Positions 12,301 through 24,413 of a stretch of 64,000 bases of DNA are shown here, in pieces. The number at the start of each line of letters is the position of its first letter. The first letter of the stretch is position 1. Source of the DNA: Nemania diffusa (lineage: Eukaryota; Ascomycota; Sordariomycetes; Xylariales; Xylariaceae); contig JBBPUQ010000011.1 of NCBI GenBank assembly GCA_038501195.1, positions 372,001-436,000 on the forward strand. The letters run 5' to 3'. Under the pieces are notes generated by a model. The model saw only the letters and a list, made by a program, of their open reading frames with translations. It made no database searches and was not told where the DNA came from. A program made the translations under genes and the position numbers.

Positions 12301-14489
12301 ATATATAATAATATTTAATATATTTTTTATTTATATAGTACTTATAAATGTAATAGTATTATTTGTATTAAATTTAATGTATATATTTTTAAAGCTCTAA
12401 TTTACTTTTATACAAAAGTTTAGCTTTAAATAAGCTTTTAGTTGTACTTTTTTTATTATAAAATAATTAAAAGCTCTTATATTTTATAGTTTTTTTTAGT
12501 ACTTTATATAGTATTAAAAGCTAAAAATAAATTAGTTAGCTAATATAGTTTTGTTATATAATTAAATATTTTTACTAATTGTATAATAAAAATAAATATT
12601 ATTTATTAAAAATTATATTGCTTTTTCAGCAGATTTAGTATTGCTGTTAAATTCTTTTTTGTTTAAATTTAAATAACTTTCAGTTATTATTAAATATTAA
12701 AAAAACTTGTCCGAAGTAAATAATTCGTTATAAATCATTTTATACAAATTAAAATATTAGTTTTTAGTACAAAAACATTTTTGTAAAATGTAGTTAATAA
12801 ACTAACAATTTTTTTTATTATATATAAAGCACTTTTTTTTTATATAATCTGTTTAGTTATATTTAGTTTATAAACTTTTTTAACGTTTATTAAATTTTTA
12901 GTTTATTGTATAATTAAAATTGTACTTTTTGTTTATTAAGTAAATATTTTATAAAACAGCTGCTTAATTGTTGTTTGAAATATAAAAACATGCACAAAAG
13001 TCTGTAAAAAATGCTTTATAAATTAATTTCTAAAATACTAAAGCTGTTATTAATTTAAATACTTTATAATATACTTGTACAATAGTTATACTTAGTTAAA
13101 CTTTACTTTAGTAACTAATACTTAAAATTTGTTAAACTTTTAACAGTTTGTTAATTATTAGTTTTAATACTTTGTACAAAACTTTCTTAAAGTTTTTTTG
13201 TTTTATTTATATAAAAGTAATAGTAGTTTAATTAGCTTAATATTAACTATAGTTTATATTTATATTAAAATATATATTTATTATATAGTATATTTTGTAC
13301 TAAGTTTTGTTTAATTTAATATTATATATAAAAAAGTTTTTTGTGCGACTTTTTAAAATGCATAAAAATATTATGTAATATTAATCGTTTAAAATGTTTA
13401 GTTGTTTGCAAACGTTAATAAATAGTTTAGCTTTGTTGTATAAAAAGTTGTACAATTTGTTAAAATAATTGCGTTTTTTTTTCTAAGTTTTTTAAAATAT
13501 TGCGTACTTTTCTAGTAAAATAGTCCTATTTTGTATAATCTTTGTAAATAATAAGTCTAAATAAATACTTAAAAATACAAAATTTAATATTGTATAATAG
13601 TTTAAGTATAAAGTAGAAATAACTAAAAAAGTATAGCAAACAAAGTATTTATAAACAAGTAAAAAGTTGAGTTAATAACTTATTTAAAAAGTTAATAACT
13701 TGTACAGTTTGTATAGCTGTTTCTTAATAGTAAATTGTACAATTAGTTGTAAAACTTAAAAATGAACATTTTGCAAAGTTTTTTCTGTTTATACAATCTT
13801 TAATTGAACTAAAGGTTATTTAACAAAAAGTATTAAATAAACAGCAAAAAAAAAAGTTGTTGTTTTAAAAATATATATTGTTAGTATTTTAATTTTTATA
13901 AAAAGTAGTTGTATAAAAGTTCCAAACTATACTTATAAAATTAACAGTTCTTTTAAATATTTAAATTGCTGTAAAATGTAGTAACTTTGTAAAATTTTAG
14001 TAAATTGTGCTGTTTTTTTTTTGTTTGTACGATTTTTTAGTACTATAAAAACAATTCTTTTTATTTTCAAAATGTTGACTAAGTTGCAACATAATATACA
14101 ACTAGTTTAGTTGAACTAGTATTATATCCAACTTTTAAAATTTTTTTCGTACGTTTTTAAAAAATCTTAACTAGTATATTTCAAGTGCTTATATTTTATT
14201 ATTTAGTATATAAAATAAGTAAAAAAGTGTTTTTTTATAGCAGTAAAAATATTAATAAGTTTGTTCTAGTATTTTTTAGTAATATATTTTTGTACAGTTG
14301 TAATACTAGTACTTAAGTACTTAGCAAATTTATTGTATAAAAAGTTATATATAAAAGTAGCTTTTTATTTAGCTTTTTGTTAAAACTGTTAAAACACTAT
14401 TATATTTAAAAGTTGTTGTTTTAGCTTGTATATACAACGGAATTATTTAAGTAAAAAATGCAGACTATTTGCTTACTTTCATATATATA

Positions 14490-14775
14490 TCTTTTGCTAA
14501 ATAAAAAAAAATATATTTGTACAATTAAATATAAATAACAAAAATCTTTTAAGTAGCAACATTGCTTACTATCGCTTTTTTTATATAAAAATGTTTTTTG
14601 CTAAGTTAAAAAAAGTATATTTATACAATAAAAAACTTAATCTTTTTTTGCATATAATAATATATGCATTTTTTGCTAAATAAAAAAAAATATATACGTA
14701 TAAAAATAAATTTAAAGCACGATATAAAAGTAAATATTTTTTGCTAAATTAAAAAAAATATGTTTATACAATTAA
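14490..14775. repeat. Imperfect tandem repeat next to the right LTR of the inner element
   Basis: Four copies of a unit containing ttttgctaaataaaaaaaat followed by atatttrtacaat occur at about 14491, 14595, 14668 and 14737. Spacings are roughly 104, 73 and 69 bp. In minus orientation they lie just inside the 5' LTR, where an untranslated leader is expected. They may be an ancestral leader minisatellite degraded by RIP. Confidence 0.65.
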
Positions 14776-14872
14776 AATTTAAAAATTATTTTAGTTAGCT
14801 TTCGTTTTTAAATCTTACTAATCTATAATATATCGCTATCAAATAAAAAAAGCTAATATAATTACTAATTAA

Positions 14873-15137
14873 TATTAATTTAGCTTTATATAATCGATTG
14901 TATATAGTAAAGCTAAAGCAGAATATAATATTATAATTATACAATGTTATTGTTATTTTTATATTTAAAAAAAAATCTTTGTATATATAATATATATACG
15001 TAAGTTATATAAGCTCGCTAACGGTTCGCTAGCATTATATATAACAAAGTATAGCCGACCACTTAATAAATAAATAGCAGGTCATACAAAAAGAATTTAA
15101 ATATATATTAACTGCAACTAATACTGCTATTCCAACA
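14873..15137 (-). repeat. LTR of the inner element (right copy, 265 bp)
   Basis: Same length as the left copy. It ends ...ctgctattccaaca, immediately followed by the target duplication taaaa at 15138-15142. Its reverse complement starts TGTTGGAATAGCAG. Confidence 0.85.
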
Positions 15138-18100
15138 TAAAACTTATTTAACTTTAAAGTTAATATTTTTTTAAATTAGCTATTTATTTTATATAATTAG
15201 CTATTTTTATTTAAAATTTTTTATATTTTAATTTAATAATTTTATAATTTAAACTATAATAGCAAAAACAATATCAAATTTTAAAAATTAAATATAAACT
15301 TAGATTTAAACTTTTTAAATTTTTTAAATTTATTTTTAATAATTTTTAAAAATGTAGCATTTTTAATATATTAAATTAAATTAATTAATATTTAATTATT
15401 TATAAAGTTTATTGCTTTAATTAAAAATAGTATTTAGTTTTATATTTAAAAAATTTAAAAAAAAAATAATTTAAATATTTTGAAATAATAGCTAAAATAA
15501 AATCGAAATATAAAAAAAAAATTTGCTATATTTAAATTTAATTAACTTTTTTTTAAAAATCGTTAAATATTAAAATTAATTTTATAAAATAGCAAAAATA
15601 TAACAAACTTTAAAACTTAATAAAATAAATAGCTTAAAAAATATAATATAATATATATTATAATTTATAACAAATTATTAATAAATATTTATTATAAAAT
15701 ATATTTATTTAATTTAAATATATTAATATTTATTTAAATTAAACTATTAAAATATTATAAACTAAAAAATAAAATATAATTTATTTAATATTATTAATAA
15801 TAAAAAAAAGCTATTTTAAAAATATATAAAAAAATAATATAATTTACTTTTATATTACAATAAATTTAAATAAATATAATAAAACTTAATATTATTTTTG
15901 TTTAGCTATATTTATATATTTTTTATAAATTTATTAATAGTTTTAGTTTAAATTTTGATTTTTTTTTTACTATTTAAAAACTTAATATTACTAAAATATC
16001 AATATATAATACTATTAATTCTAAAGTTATTATATAGCTAGCAATTATTTTAATAAAAGCTATTAATATTGTTATATATTTTAAACAAAAATAAAAAAAA
16101 CGAGTTTTTTAAATTGCTTTTTTAGCTACTAAAGCTAATTTATTTTTTTTAAACAGTATTAATAATAAATAAAAACTTTGTAGTAATTATAATAAATTAT
16201 ATTTTAATATTTATTATAAAAAATATTTAAAACTAAAACTTATTAGCTAAAATAAAAAATAACAACTTAAATATATTAAATAATATAAATATCAGTTAAA
16301 AAAAATAAAAAAAAAAAAAAAAAATCGATATAGCTATTAAAAAAAAAATTAATATTGCGATTTTTTTAGCAACTATATTAACTTTAATTTTTTTATTTTT
16401 AATTAAATATATTATATTTATAATTTATATGTTAATATTTTTTAAATAAATTTTTATTGTTTTTATATAGCTAAAATTATTATTATTTATATTTTAAAAA
16501 ATAAAATTTTCAATTATAAAGCTTTTATAAAATAATATAGTAATAAATAATATAAAATAAAGTAATATAATTTTAAATAACAAAATAATAAAAAAAGTTT
16601 TTAATAATATTTTGAAAAAAAGCTGATTTAAAAATATTATTAAAGCTTTATTTGCTATAATTTTATTAAAAAAAACTATTAATTTAGTTAAAAAGTTAAA
16701 AAAAACTTTAATAATTAATAATAAAATAAATATTTTAATATTTTATAATTAAGAAAATTTTTTAAATTTATATATTATTTTTTATTTTATAATTTTAAAT
16801 ATTAATAAATCGCTAATTTAACTTATTTAAAAAAAAAAACTATATATTTAATTATATAATTAATAGCAAAATTAAATCAATTATTTTATAAAATATTATA
16901 TATAATTTATTGATTAAAGCAAATTTTATTTTTATTTTTTATTTTGTTAATTTTAAAGCTAAATTTTTATTTAAAAATAATAAAATATATACTTTTAAAA
17001 AATTATAAATATTTTTTAAAAAAACAAAATATAATAGTTTATATTTAATTAATTAATTTAAATTTAATATTAAAGTTATTATTGTTATATTTGCTATTTA
17101 TTTATTATTTAATTTTAAATTTATATTATAATATAAATGTTTTAAATATATTAGCAAATTATTTATTTAAAAATTAATAAAAGTAAAATATATTAAGTTT
17201 TAAAAATTTAATTATATATATAAATGTTATATTTAAATAAAAATAAAAAAAACGCTATATTTAAAAAATTTTAAATATAATATATATTTATTAAAGTTAT
17301 TATATATTAATTTTGTAAATTTATTTAAATATATTTTTAAAAATTATAAAAGTTTTATATAATTAATTATAATATATTGCGATTTTTTAAAAATAACTTA
17401 AATATTATTATTAAAATCGAAAATAAAATTTATTAAAACTTTTAAATTGTTTTTAAAATATTATAAATATTTTAAACAAAAATATTATATATTTATATTT
17501 AATAAAGCTAATAAAAATATTAATTAAAAGTTTAAATATTTTTATTAAAGTTAAAAAATTTAAATATTATTTATTACTATAAAGTAATATTAATAAAATA
17601 ATATATATAAAAAAGCAATAAATATTTATAAAAATATTATAATTTTAATAATAAATTAAATTATTAATAATAAAATATTTTAAAAATATTAGCTTATAAT
17701 TATTTAAACTATATATTATTTAATAATAAAACAGTTTAATAAATAATTAAAAATAATATTATATAAAAAATAATATAAATAAATATTTATATATAATTAT
17801 ATAGTATTAATTAAAACTAATAGAAAATATTTTAAATTAAATAAAAAAAAAATAATATTTAATAAATATATTTTACTTTATAAAATATTTAAATATTAAA
17901 ATCAAAGTTTTTATAACTATATAATTTTTTTTAAAAGTAAAAAAGTTATAAATATTAATAATATAAGATTTTTTTAAAAAATTTTTTATATATTGCTAAA
18001 AAAAGTTTTTAAAAAAACTAGCAATAAAAAACAAGCTTAATAAAACTTAAACAATAAAACGTTATTATATATTTTTTAAAATGTTATTAAATTAAAAGCT

Positions 18101-18850
18101 TTAAAAAAAACAATCGATTTTTTATTTGTTAAAAATAACAATAAATCTATATTTAAATAAACAAAATTTTTTATAATTTTATTACTTATTTTAAATAATA
18201 TATTTATTACAATTTTAAAAAATAATAGTAATTTAAACAACTATAATATTTTTTTTAAAAATAACAATAATAATAACAAAAATTTATTAAAACTATTTAA
18301 TTATATATTATTAAAAAATAGCAATAGTAATTATAATAATAAAAAAAATAATATTTAATTAAAAATATAAATTTTTAATAAATTAAAAAAATTTATACTA
18401 TATTATAAATATAATAAAATTTATTTATTAAATTATAAATATTAACTAATTATTTTTTATTTTATTATAGTTATATTAACAATAGTTAATATTATTAAAA
18501 TTATTAAATTTATTAATTATAAAGTTATTAAATATAGTTTTTATTAAAATAAATAGCTAAAAGTTATAAATAACAAATTTAGCTTTTTAGTTAATAATTT
18601 AACTTAAAAAGTTATAACTAAACTATTTAATATTAAAGTTTTTTTAAAAAAATAACTTTATAAACTTAAATATAATAAATTAAAAAAAATTATTTACTAT
18701 AAAACAAAATAAATAATTAAAAATTTTAAATAATAAAATAAAATAAATTATTATAAAATATTTGTTTTAATAATTAAATTTATAAGTTATAAAATTTTTT
18801 TTGTAATTATAGTTATTTTAAATTTCGAAATTTATTAAATAAATATTAAA

Positions 18851-19100
18851 ATAGTTTTTTTATATAAAAAAATAACAAAAAATATATATATTAAATAATT
18901 TTTTAAATTTATTTAAGATTTATTTATAATATATAAATTTAATAAAGCATTATATAAATTAAAGTAATTATTAAAAATATAATATAAAATATTAATAAAG
19001 TTTTTAAAAAGTTTAAAATTTAATAGTTTAAATTTTAATATTCAAGTTTTTGTTTAAAATAATTATTATATTATTATATATATTAATAATTTATTAATTA
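18851..19100 (+). other. RIP-scarred Copia reverse-transcriptase core
   Basis: In one forward frame, codons from 18851 read IVFLYKK...KNIYIK-stop-FF. This matches the Copia pattern AFLYG...E.IYVEQP.GF after G-to-A and C-to-T changes (CAA to TAA gives the stop). Exactly 77 codons further, in the same frame, 19076-19096 reads IYINNLL, the expected YVDDLL with both GAT/GAC aspartate codons turned into AAT. Spacing and order fit Ty1/Copia RT. The enzyme cannot be made from this copy. Confidence 0.65.
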
Positions 19101-21321
19101 TAAATTTAAAAGTTTTAAAAATTAACAATATTAAATAAATATTTAATAAAAAGTTTTAAATAAACGATTTAAATTTTGCTAAATTTTATTTAAAAATAAT
19201 TATTAAATAAAATTATATATATTATATTTTAAAGTTATTATAATAAGTTTATTTAAACAAAGTTTTAATAAATTTTAAGTTTTAAAATTTAAATAAACTT
19301 AAATATAAAAGATTTAAATCAATTTATACTTTTATTTTAATAAATATTGAAATATTTAAAAATAACTTTGTTATAAAATAAAAAAATCGAAAATAATATT
19401 AAAAAGTTATTAAGTTTTTAATATATACTATATTAAATATTAAACTTAATATTATATTTGTTGTTTTAAAATGTAATAAATATATAACAAACTTTAATAT
19501 TTTTCATATTAAAACAATTAAATAAATATTTTAATATTTAATAATTATAATTAATTTAAAATTAATATATAAAAAAAAAAAGATCGACTTATATAGCTAT
19601 ATAGATTTAGATTAAAAAGTTTACAAAAAAATTCGATATTTAACTTTAAAGTATATATTTAGTTTAAAAAGCAGTATAATTAGTTAAAGTTTAAAGTATT
19701 AACTAATAGTTTTTTTGTTGTTTTTTAAAGCTAAGTTAAAAAAACAAACTTAAATAATAAAAAAAGCTATTTAGATTTAATAATTATTATTTAAATTTAA
19801 TATTAATATTAATAATATATTTATTATTATTTATAGTAATAATTAAAAAGCTATTTTAATAATATATAATTTTTTATTATATAAAAAAAGAAAATATATA
19901 TTAATTTAAAATCGATAATATTAAAAGTAAATAATTGTTAATAAAGTCGATTTTAAATATATATTTATTTTAAACTAAATAATAAATAGTTTTATAAAGT
20001 TATTATTTCGATTTAAATTTAAAAGATTTAAAGCATTATTAAACTTAAAATAACTATATAAAAAAAATATAAAGCTATAAAATAGTTTATATATAAAATT
20101 AATAAAATTAAAAATTTAATATTAAAATCTTTTTATTACTTTTTATTACTATTATTTAAATAATAAAAAATTTATTAAAAATTTATTTTTATATTATAAA
20201 AATATATATATTAAAACTATTAAAAGTTAAACTATAAAATAAAATTTAAATTAGCTAAATTAATAAATAATAAAAAAGAAATTGCTAAAAAATAAACTAT
20301 AAAATATTTAAAAATTATTTTTTATTAAAAATAACAATAGATTTTTTTTTTTTTGATTTAAATCAAATATTTTAAATGTTAATATATTTTAATATAATAA
20401 GTTTAATTTTTAAAAAATATTTAAGTTAATATAACGCTAAAAAACTAATAACATTATTATTTATAATAAAATATTTTAAACTAGTTTTTTGACTTAAATT
20501 TGTTTAGTTTTATATATATTTATATTATATATTGTTTATTAAGTTAATATAAAAGCAAAAATATTTTAGCTATTATAAAATAGTTTAATATTAAAATATA
20601 GCAGCTAGAGCTATTATAAACAAGTTTTAGTTAATATTAAAATTAAAAAAAGCAATATTTATAGCATTATTTGCAGTATTTATAAAAAGCTTATAAATTA
20701 AATAAAAAATAAATAATAAAATATAATATATATTTATTATAATTATTTTAAAAAAAAATAATATAATAAAAAAATATATAATATTTTAAAACTATAACTT
20801 TTATAGCTAATTAATAAAAAGCATAAAAATATAAAAAGCACTTTAAAAGTTTTAGAAAAAAACTTATAACTATTTTAAATAAAAGTTAAAAAGTTTAATT
20901 ATTTGATATAACTACAATTAAAAATAAAATAGCTAAAAAAAATATATTTTTAATATAAAATAAAAAATAAACTTTACTTTAAATTATAAAATTTATAAAT
21001 TTATAAATATTTTAAATTTAAATTTTAATATTAAAATATTAATTATTGCAAAAAAGTCGAAATAAATATATAAATATTATTAAAAGTATAAAAATATATA
21101 GCTATTATAGTAAATAAAAGTAAAAAAAAAATAAAACAAACTTTTTTTTATATTAAATCAGTTTTTTAAAGCTTACAATTAAAAAAAATCAAATATTTTC
21201 AAAGATTTTATTTTATACTACTTTATTTTATAAAAAGTCAGAAAAAGTAAAAATATCTTTAAAGATTTTATTTTTATAATTTTATTCGATTTTATATATA
21301 TATATATAAATCAAAAAAAAG

Positions 21322-21460
21322 TATTAGAATTAAAAGGCAAAAATATATATGCTTTATATATAATACTAATATATATAAAAAAGCTATAAACTATTAACTT
21401 ATATAGATAGAACTTAGACTTTTATATAATTAACGGGATTATTAAATATTTACTTTGATA
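21322..21460 (+). repeat. 3' LTR of the outer element (139 bp)
   Basis: Begins tattagaattaaaaggcaaa, the RIP-altered form of tgtcagaactaggaggcagg in the left LTR. It ends tactttgata, followed by the target duplication atata at 21461-21465. It retains some C and G that the left copy has lost, and vice versa. Confidence 0.85.
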
Positions 21461-21514
21461 ATATATGTGTGCTACTACTTACAGGGGGTTGTCGTGAGAG
21501 TCTAATATCCCATT

Positions 21515-22524
21515 CTAAAAATTGTCTTGTAAGAACTGACCAAGCTTGTTCGCATCATCTATCTCAACCGAAAGGCTCAGCTCCTTAAACTTGTCCAGTT
21601 CCTTGTCCATGGCGGCGAGTTTCGCTTTAATAACCGCCCACGCACCCTGGGTGAGCGGGAGTCTCATGGGGATGGATATGTCCTTGGCACGTGCCACAAC
21701 CTCATACATGGCGCCGGCAGCCCTCTCGGCAGGCGCCCAGGTCTTCTGCATGTCCGGGTCCTTCACGTACCCCTCCATGACTCTTGCCGGGCTATCCGCC
21801 GCCGCATATGCGGGATGATTAGGCATCCAGTCCATGCGACCCGGGGTGGCAAAGTTGGTGCGCGTGCCGCCCGGCTCGATGAGGCAAAAGTGGATGTTCC
21901 ACTCAGACCGGACCTCCTTACTAATGCTCTCGGTGAAGCCCTCGACGCCAAACTTGGCTGCGTGGTAGAAGGCAGTGCTGGGGTAACCGGTGAAGCCGCC
22001 CAGGGACGTCACGTTGAGCACTACGCCACCCTGCTGCCCCGTCTTGGGATTCTCATCGCGGAAGATGCGGACGGCTTGTACGCTTAATCTGAGCGCGCCC
22101 CAGAGATCCGTCTCGACCACTTTACGGGCCTTGGCAAGGCCCTCCGGCTGCAGCAATGATTCCGTGTCTCCCATCAGACCGGAGCCGGCGTTGTTGACCA
22201 TGACGTCGATGCGGCCAAACTTGGCCACGGCAGAGGCGACTGCAGCATCAATGGCCTCCTCTGAGGTCACGTCAAGGTTGAGTAACAGAACTCTGTCCGA
22301 CTCTTTAAGGATCCCAGAGAGTTTAGACGAGTTTCGCGCTGTGGCAACCAGTCTGTTTGTAGGATGAGAGCTGATTAGCTGCGCCAGGGCTTGGCCTATA
22401 CCCGATGTGCAACCAGTGACTGTGTAAGTGTTCGTATCAGCTTTGAGGCCTGGCACTAGCGCACAAAGACGTTCTTACCAAACCAGACTGCATCTTTTGG
22501 TAAGTTGTAAAGATGAGAAGCCAT
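21515..22524 (-). CDS. Classical short-chain dehydrogenase/reductase
   Basis: NAD(P)-dependent oxidoreductase of the SDR superfamily, substrate unknown, likely cytosolic. Exon 1 is 22524-22479 and exon 2 is 22440-21515, giving 323 residues with a 38-nt intron (gtaagaac...ctcaaag). Without this splice the cofactor strand has a poor start, while with it the N-terminus reads MASHLYNLPKDAVWFADTNT before the nucleotide-binding motif TGCTSGIG (residues 24-31). NNAG is at 98-101, the catalytic serine is near 161 in NVTS, and YHAAK gives Tyr174 and Lys178. The IEPGGTRTNF segment after the active site is typical of fungal SDRs acting on small carbonyls. It starts within 60 bp of the retroelement border yet looks intact with normal GC. 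A start inside exon 2 (22456) is the alternative if the tiny intron is not real. Confidence 0.88.
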
Positions 22525-24413
22525 AGTGGAATATATCAAACTCTGTTGCTGTTGGTGTCAGAGGAGGAGGTCACAGTGAATAGAAGTCCTGTCGCAGCTA
22601 GGTAGAAGGTGTAGTATAGGGCTCAATAGATAGATTCATTGACTCCCGACCTCCTAGATCTATAGGGGGGACCGAAGGTCCCTTATATATAGTCAAATCC
22701 ATAGATATAACCACCCTATAGGGTCTTGTTGCTTTATCACCTGACAGTTGGTCACTCTGTTATGAGTGTTATTATTACCCAGAGTTTTAAGGTCTGCTAA
22801 TGGAAGGGAGTAGGAAAGCCGTTGCTATCGTCCCGGATATTGGTCATTCGATTAGTATAGTTTATTCCCTTCTTCGCTGTCACCTAATATGCCATGGACT
22901 TAAGCCAAAGTCCGCTTACATATTTCCACATATACATGCAGAACGTCCCATGCATGGGCTCAACCAACGTCACCAAGAGAGGGGCAATGCCTTTTAGTTG
23001 TCCCCACTTCATTATACATGGCTCTATTACTACTCCAAAGATATTTCCTTTTTTATATAATGTTTCGGATCGGAGCTTTCGGCCCTAGGAAACTTACTGG
23101 CGGAATTCCTCCTTAGAATCCTTGCTTTCGAAAGTGCTTACAAGATACTTAGACTTTGTAGATCATGTTCTACATGGCATTATAAAATATGAACTTCAAG
23201 GGATAATTTAGCTTGTAAGGCTGACTTATCTAAGTCTGCAATATACAAATTTAAGCCTCTCTGTTACTATCGCTCTTGCTCTCCATCTGTGAAACAATCA
23301 AGACAGCACTTTCGATGTGATAATAGACTAAGGTTAAGACGTGATATCATTAAGGAAATTAAAAGTATTATATCACGTCTTAGAAATAGCCAAGGGCCGT
23401 CTCATAGGCGCCAAACGCGGGGTCTTTCAATAGGCTTAATGACTATATTGAATTAGCATTGACCATCTCGCGATCGATCGCCACATTGTTTAAATTCCCC
23501 CTATTTTTCTTATAATACGCCATTATGCTCAGGTCCTTGAAGATTCTTTCTAGATCTGCTTCTAGGGGTTTCAACCCATTCATCTTGATCTTGTGGCCAA
23601 GCTTGAATATATACGCACCAAGTCCCTACGTGTCCTGATTTGCAAAAGCAAAACAGTAAATGGAAATTCAATCTAGAGGACCGGCCTAGCTAGCTACTAA
23701 GGCAGTCTTAAGAGAGGACTATCAGAAATAAATAGAAGAGATTCATCGTAGATGTGCTAGACAGATCCTAAACAATCCCCCCCTGCCCCTTATTTCTTGT
23801 TCACCGTATTGTCACAATATCATGAAATCTAATACTGAAGTGGCGCGAGCATTAGAGCCACATGTGGCTCTCTGACCACACTATCTACTTGTTGATTTTC
23901 TTATATGGACCGGTAAGGCCCGTGTTATAGTTGTAACCTTTTTAAGGGTTATTACCGTGACAGTACCGCAACGTTCCCAGTTTCTTCCCCGGATCACGTG
24001 TATCCTTACGCCACTGCGACTTGGTGCTCTCCTAGTTCTGTTTTCTCCCGATTTGCTGCATACTCTTTCTTCCTTTTTCCCAACGGCGAGTCAGCCTAAC
24101 CAGCACGTAGTAAGCCAATCCATTCTCGCGTGCCTGGTCTCCTGTTTGTGCTGTAAAAAGTTTCGGAGAATTCGTGTACTATTTAGTGGATCGGACCGTG
24201 CAACATCGTCTAGGGCCATGGCCTTTGAGTTATGTAGCTAGCCCATTTTGTTACCGTTTCACACCAATATCACACTCGTAATCACGCGCTTACGTCCACA
24301 CGACTTCTTCAAAGAATATATCCCTTATTTCTTGAGTAGATAGTAAATCATCGTTTCCTCGTATATCTCATGTCAACGTTTAACATTCTGAAACCGCACA
24401 ACGCTTGTCCTTT
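22525..24413. other. Intergenic, no gene recognised
   Basis: Short ORFs at 22800-23088 and 23957-24241 have no domain and are probably chance. A perfect 13-bp inverted repeat lies at 23335-23382 (listed separately). The left end carries the promoter of the SDR gene and the right end the 3' flank of the AAA gene. Confidence 0.5.
23335..23382. repeat. Perfect 13-bp inverted repeat with 22-nt loop
   Basis: taagacgtgatat (23335-23347) is exactly reverse-complemented by atatcacgtctta (23370-23382). The arm contains ACGTGATAT. It could be a hairpin, a dimeric regulator site or the stub of a small element. No partner copy was found elsewhere in the window. Confidence 0.6.

Larger units (their letters stand above)
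9080..15137 (-). mobile_element. Inner RIP-mutated LTR retrotransposon (6058 bp), nested in the outer one
   Basis: LTRs of exactly 265 bp lie at 9080-9344 and 14873-15137. The target duplication taaaa flanks it at 9075-9079 and 15138-15142. The left LTR begins TGTT and both LTRs end AACA. The interior is so AT-rich that no gag or pol frame can be read. Minus orientation is favoured because the reverse complement of the right LTR begins TGTTGGAATAGCAG, a common LTR opening, and because the plus strand is T-rich where fungal retroelement sense strands are usually A-rich. Superfamily is undetermined. The insertion lies inside the outer element, so it is the younger of the two. Confidence 0.8.
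8293..21460 (+). mobile_element. Outer RIP-mutated LTR retrotransposon, Ty1/Copia-like, interrupted by a nested element
   Basis: Direct repeats of exactly 139 bp lie at 8293-8431 and 21322-21460. The left copy starts with TG and the right copy with TA (RIP-altered), and both end in TA where CA is usual. The 5-bp sequence atata lies immediately outside both ends (8288-8292 and 21461-21465). Without the inner element and its duplicated target the element would be about 7.1 kb. The two LTRs differ only by transitions. Forward-strand remnants of Copia reverse transcriptase are visible (see 18851-19100), with RT in the 3' half, fitting plus orientation. No frame is intact. Confidence 0.85.

Noticed and set aside
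14490..14775. CRISPR-like array
   Set aside because: Unequal spacing, imperfect AT-only units, and a fungal nuclear context; explained as a tandem repeat in a retroelement leader.
8432..21321. Centromere or mitochondrial DNA insertion as the cause of the AT block
   Set aside because: Matched LTRs, target duplications and transition-only differences explain it as RIP-mutated retroelements.
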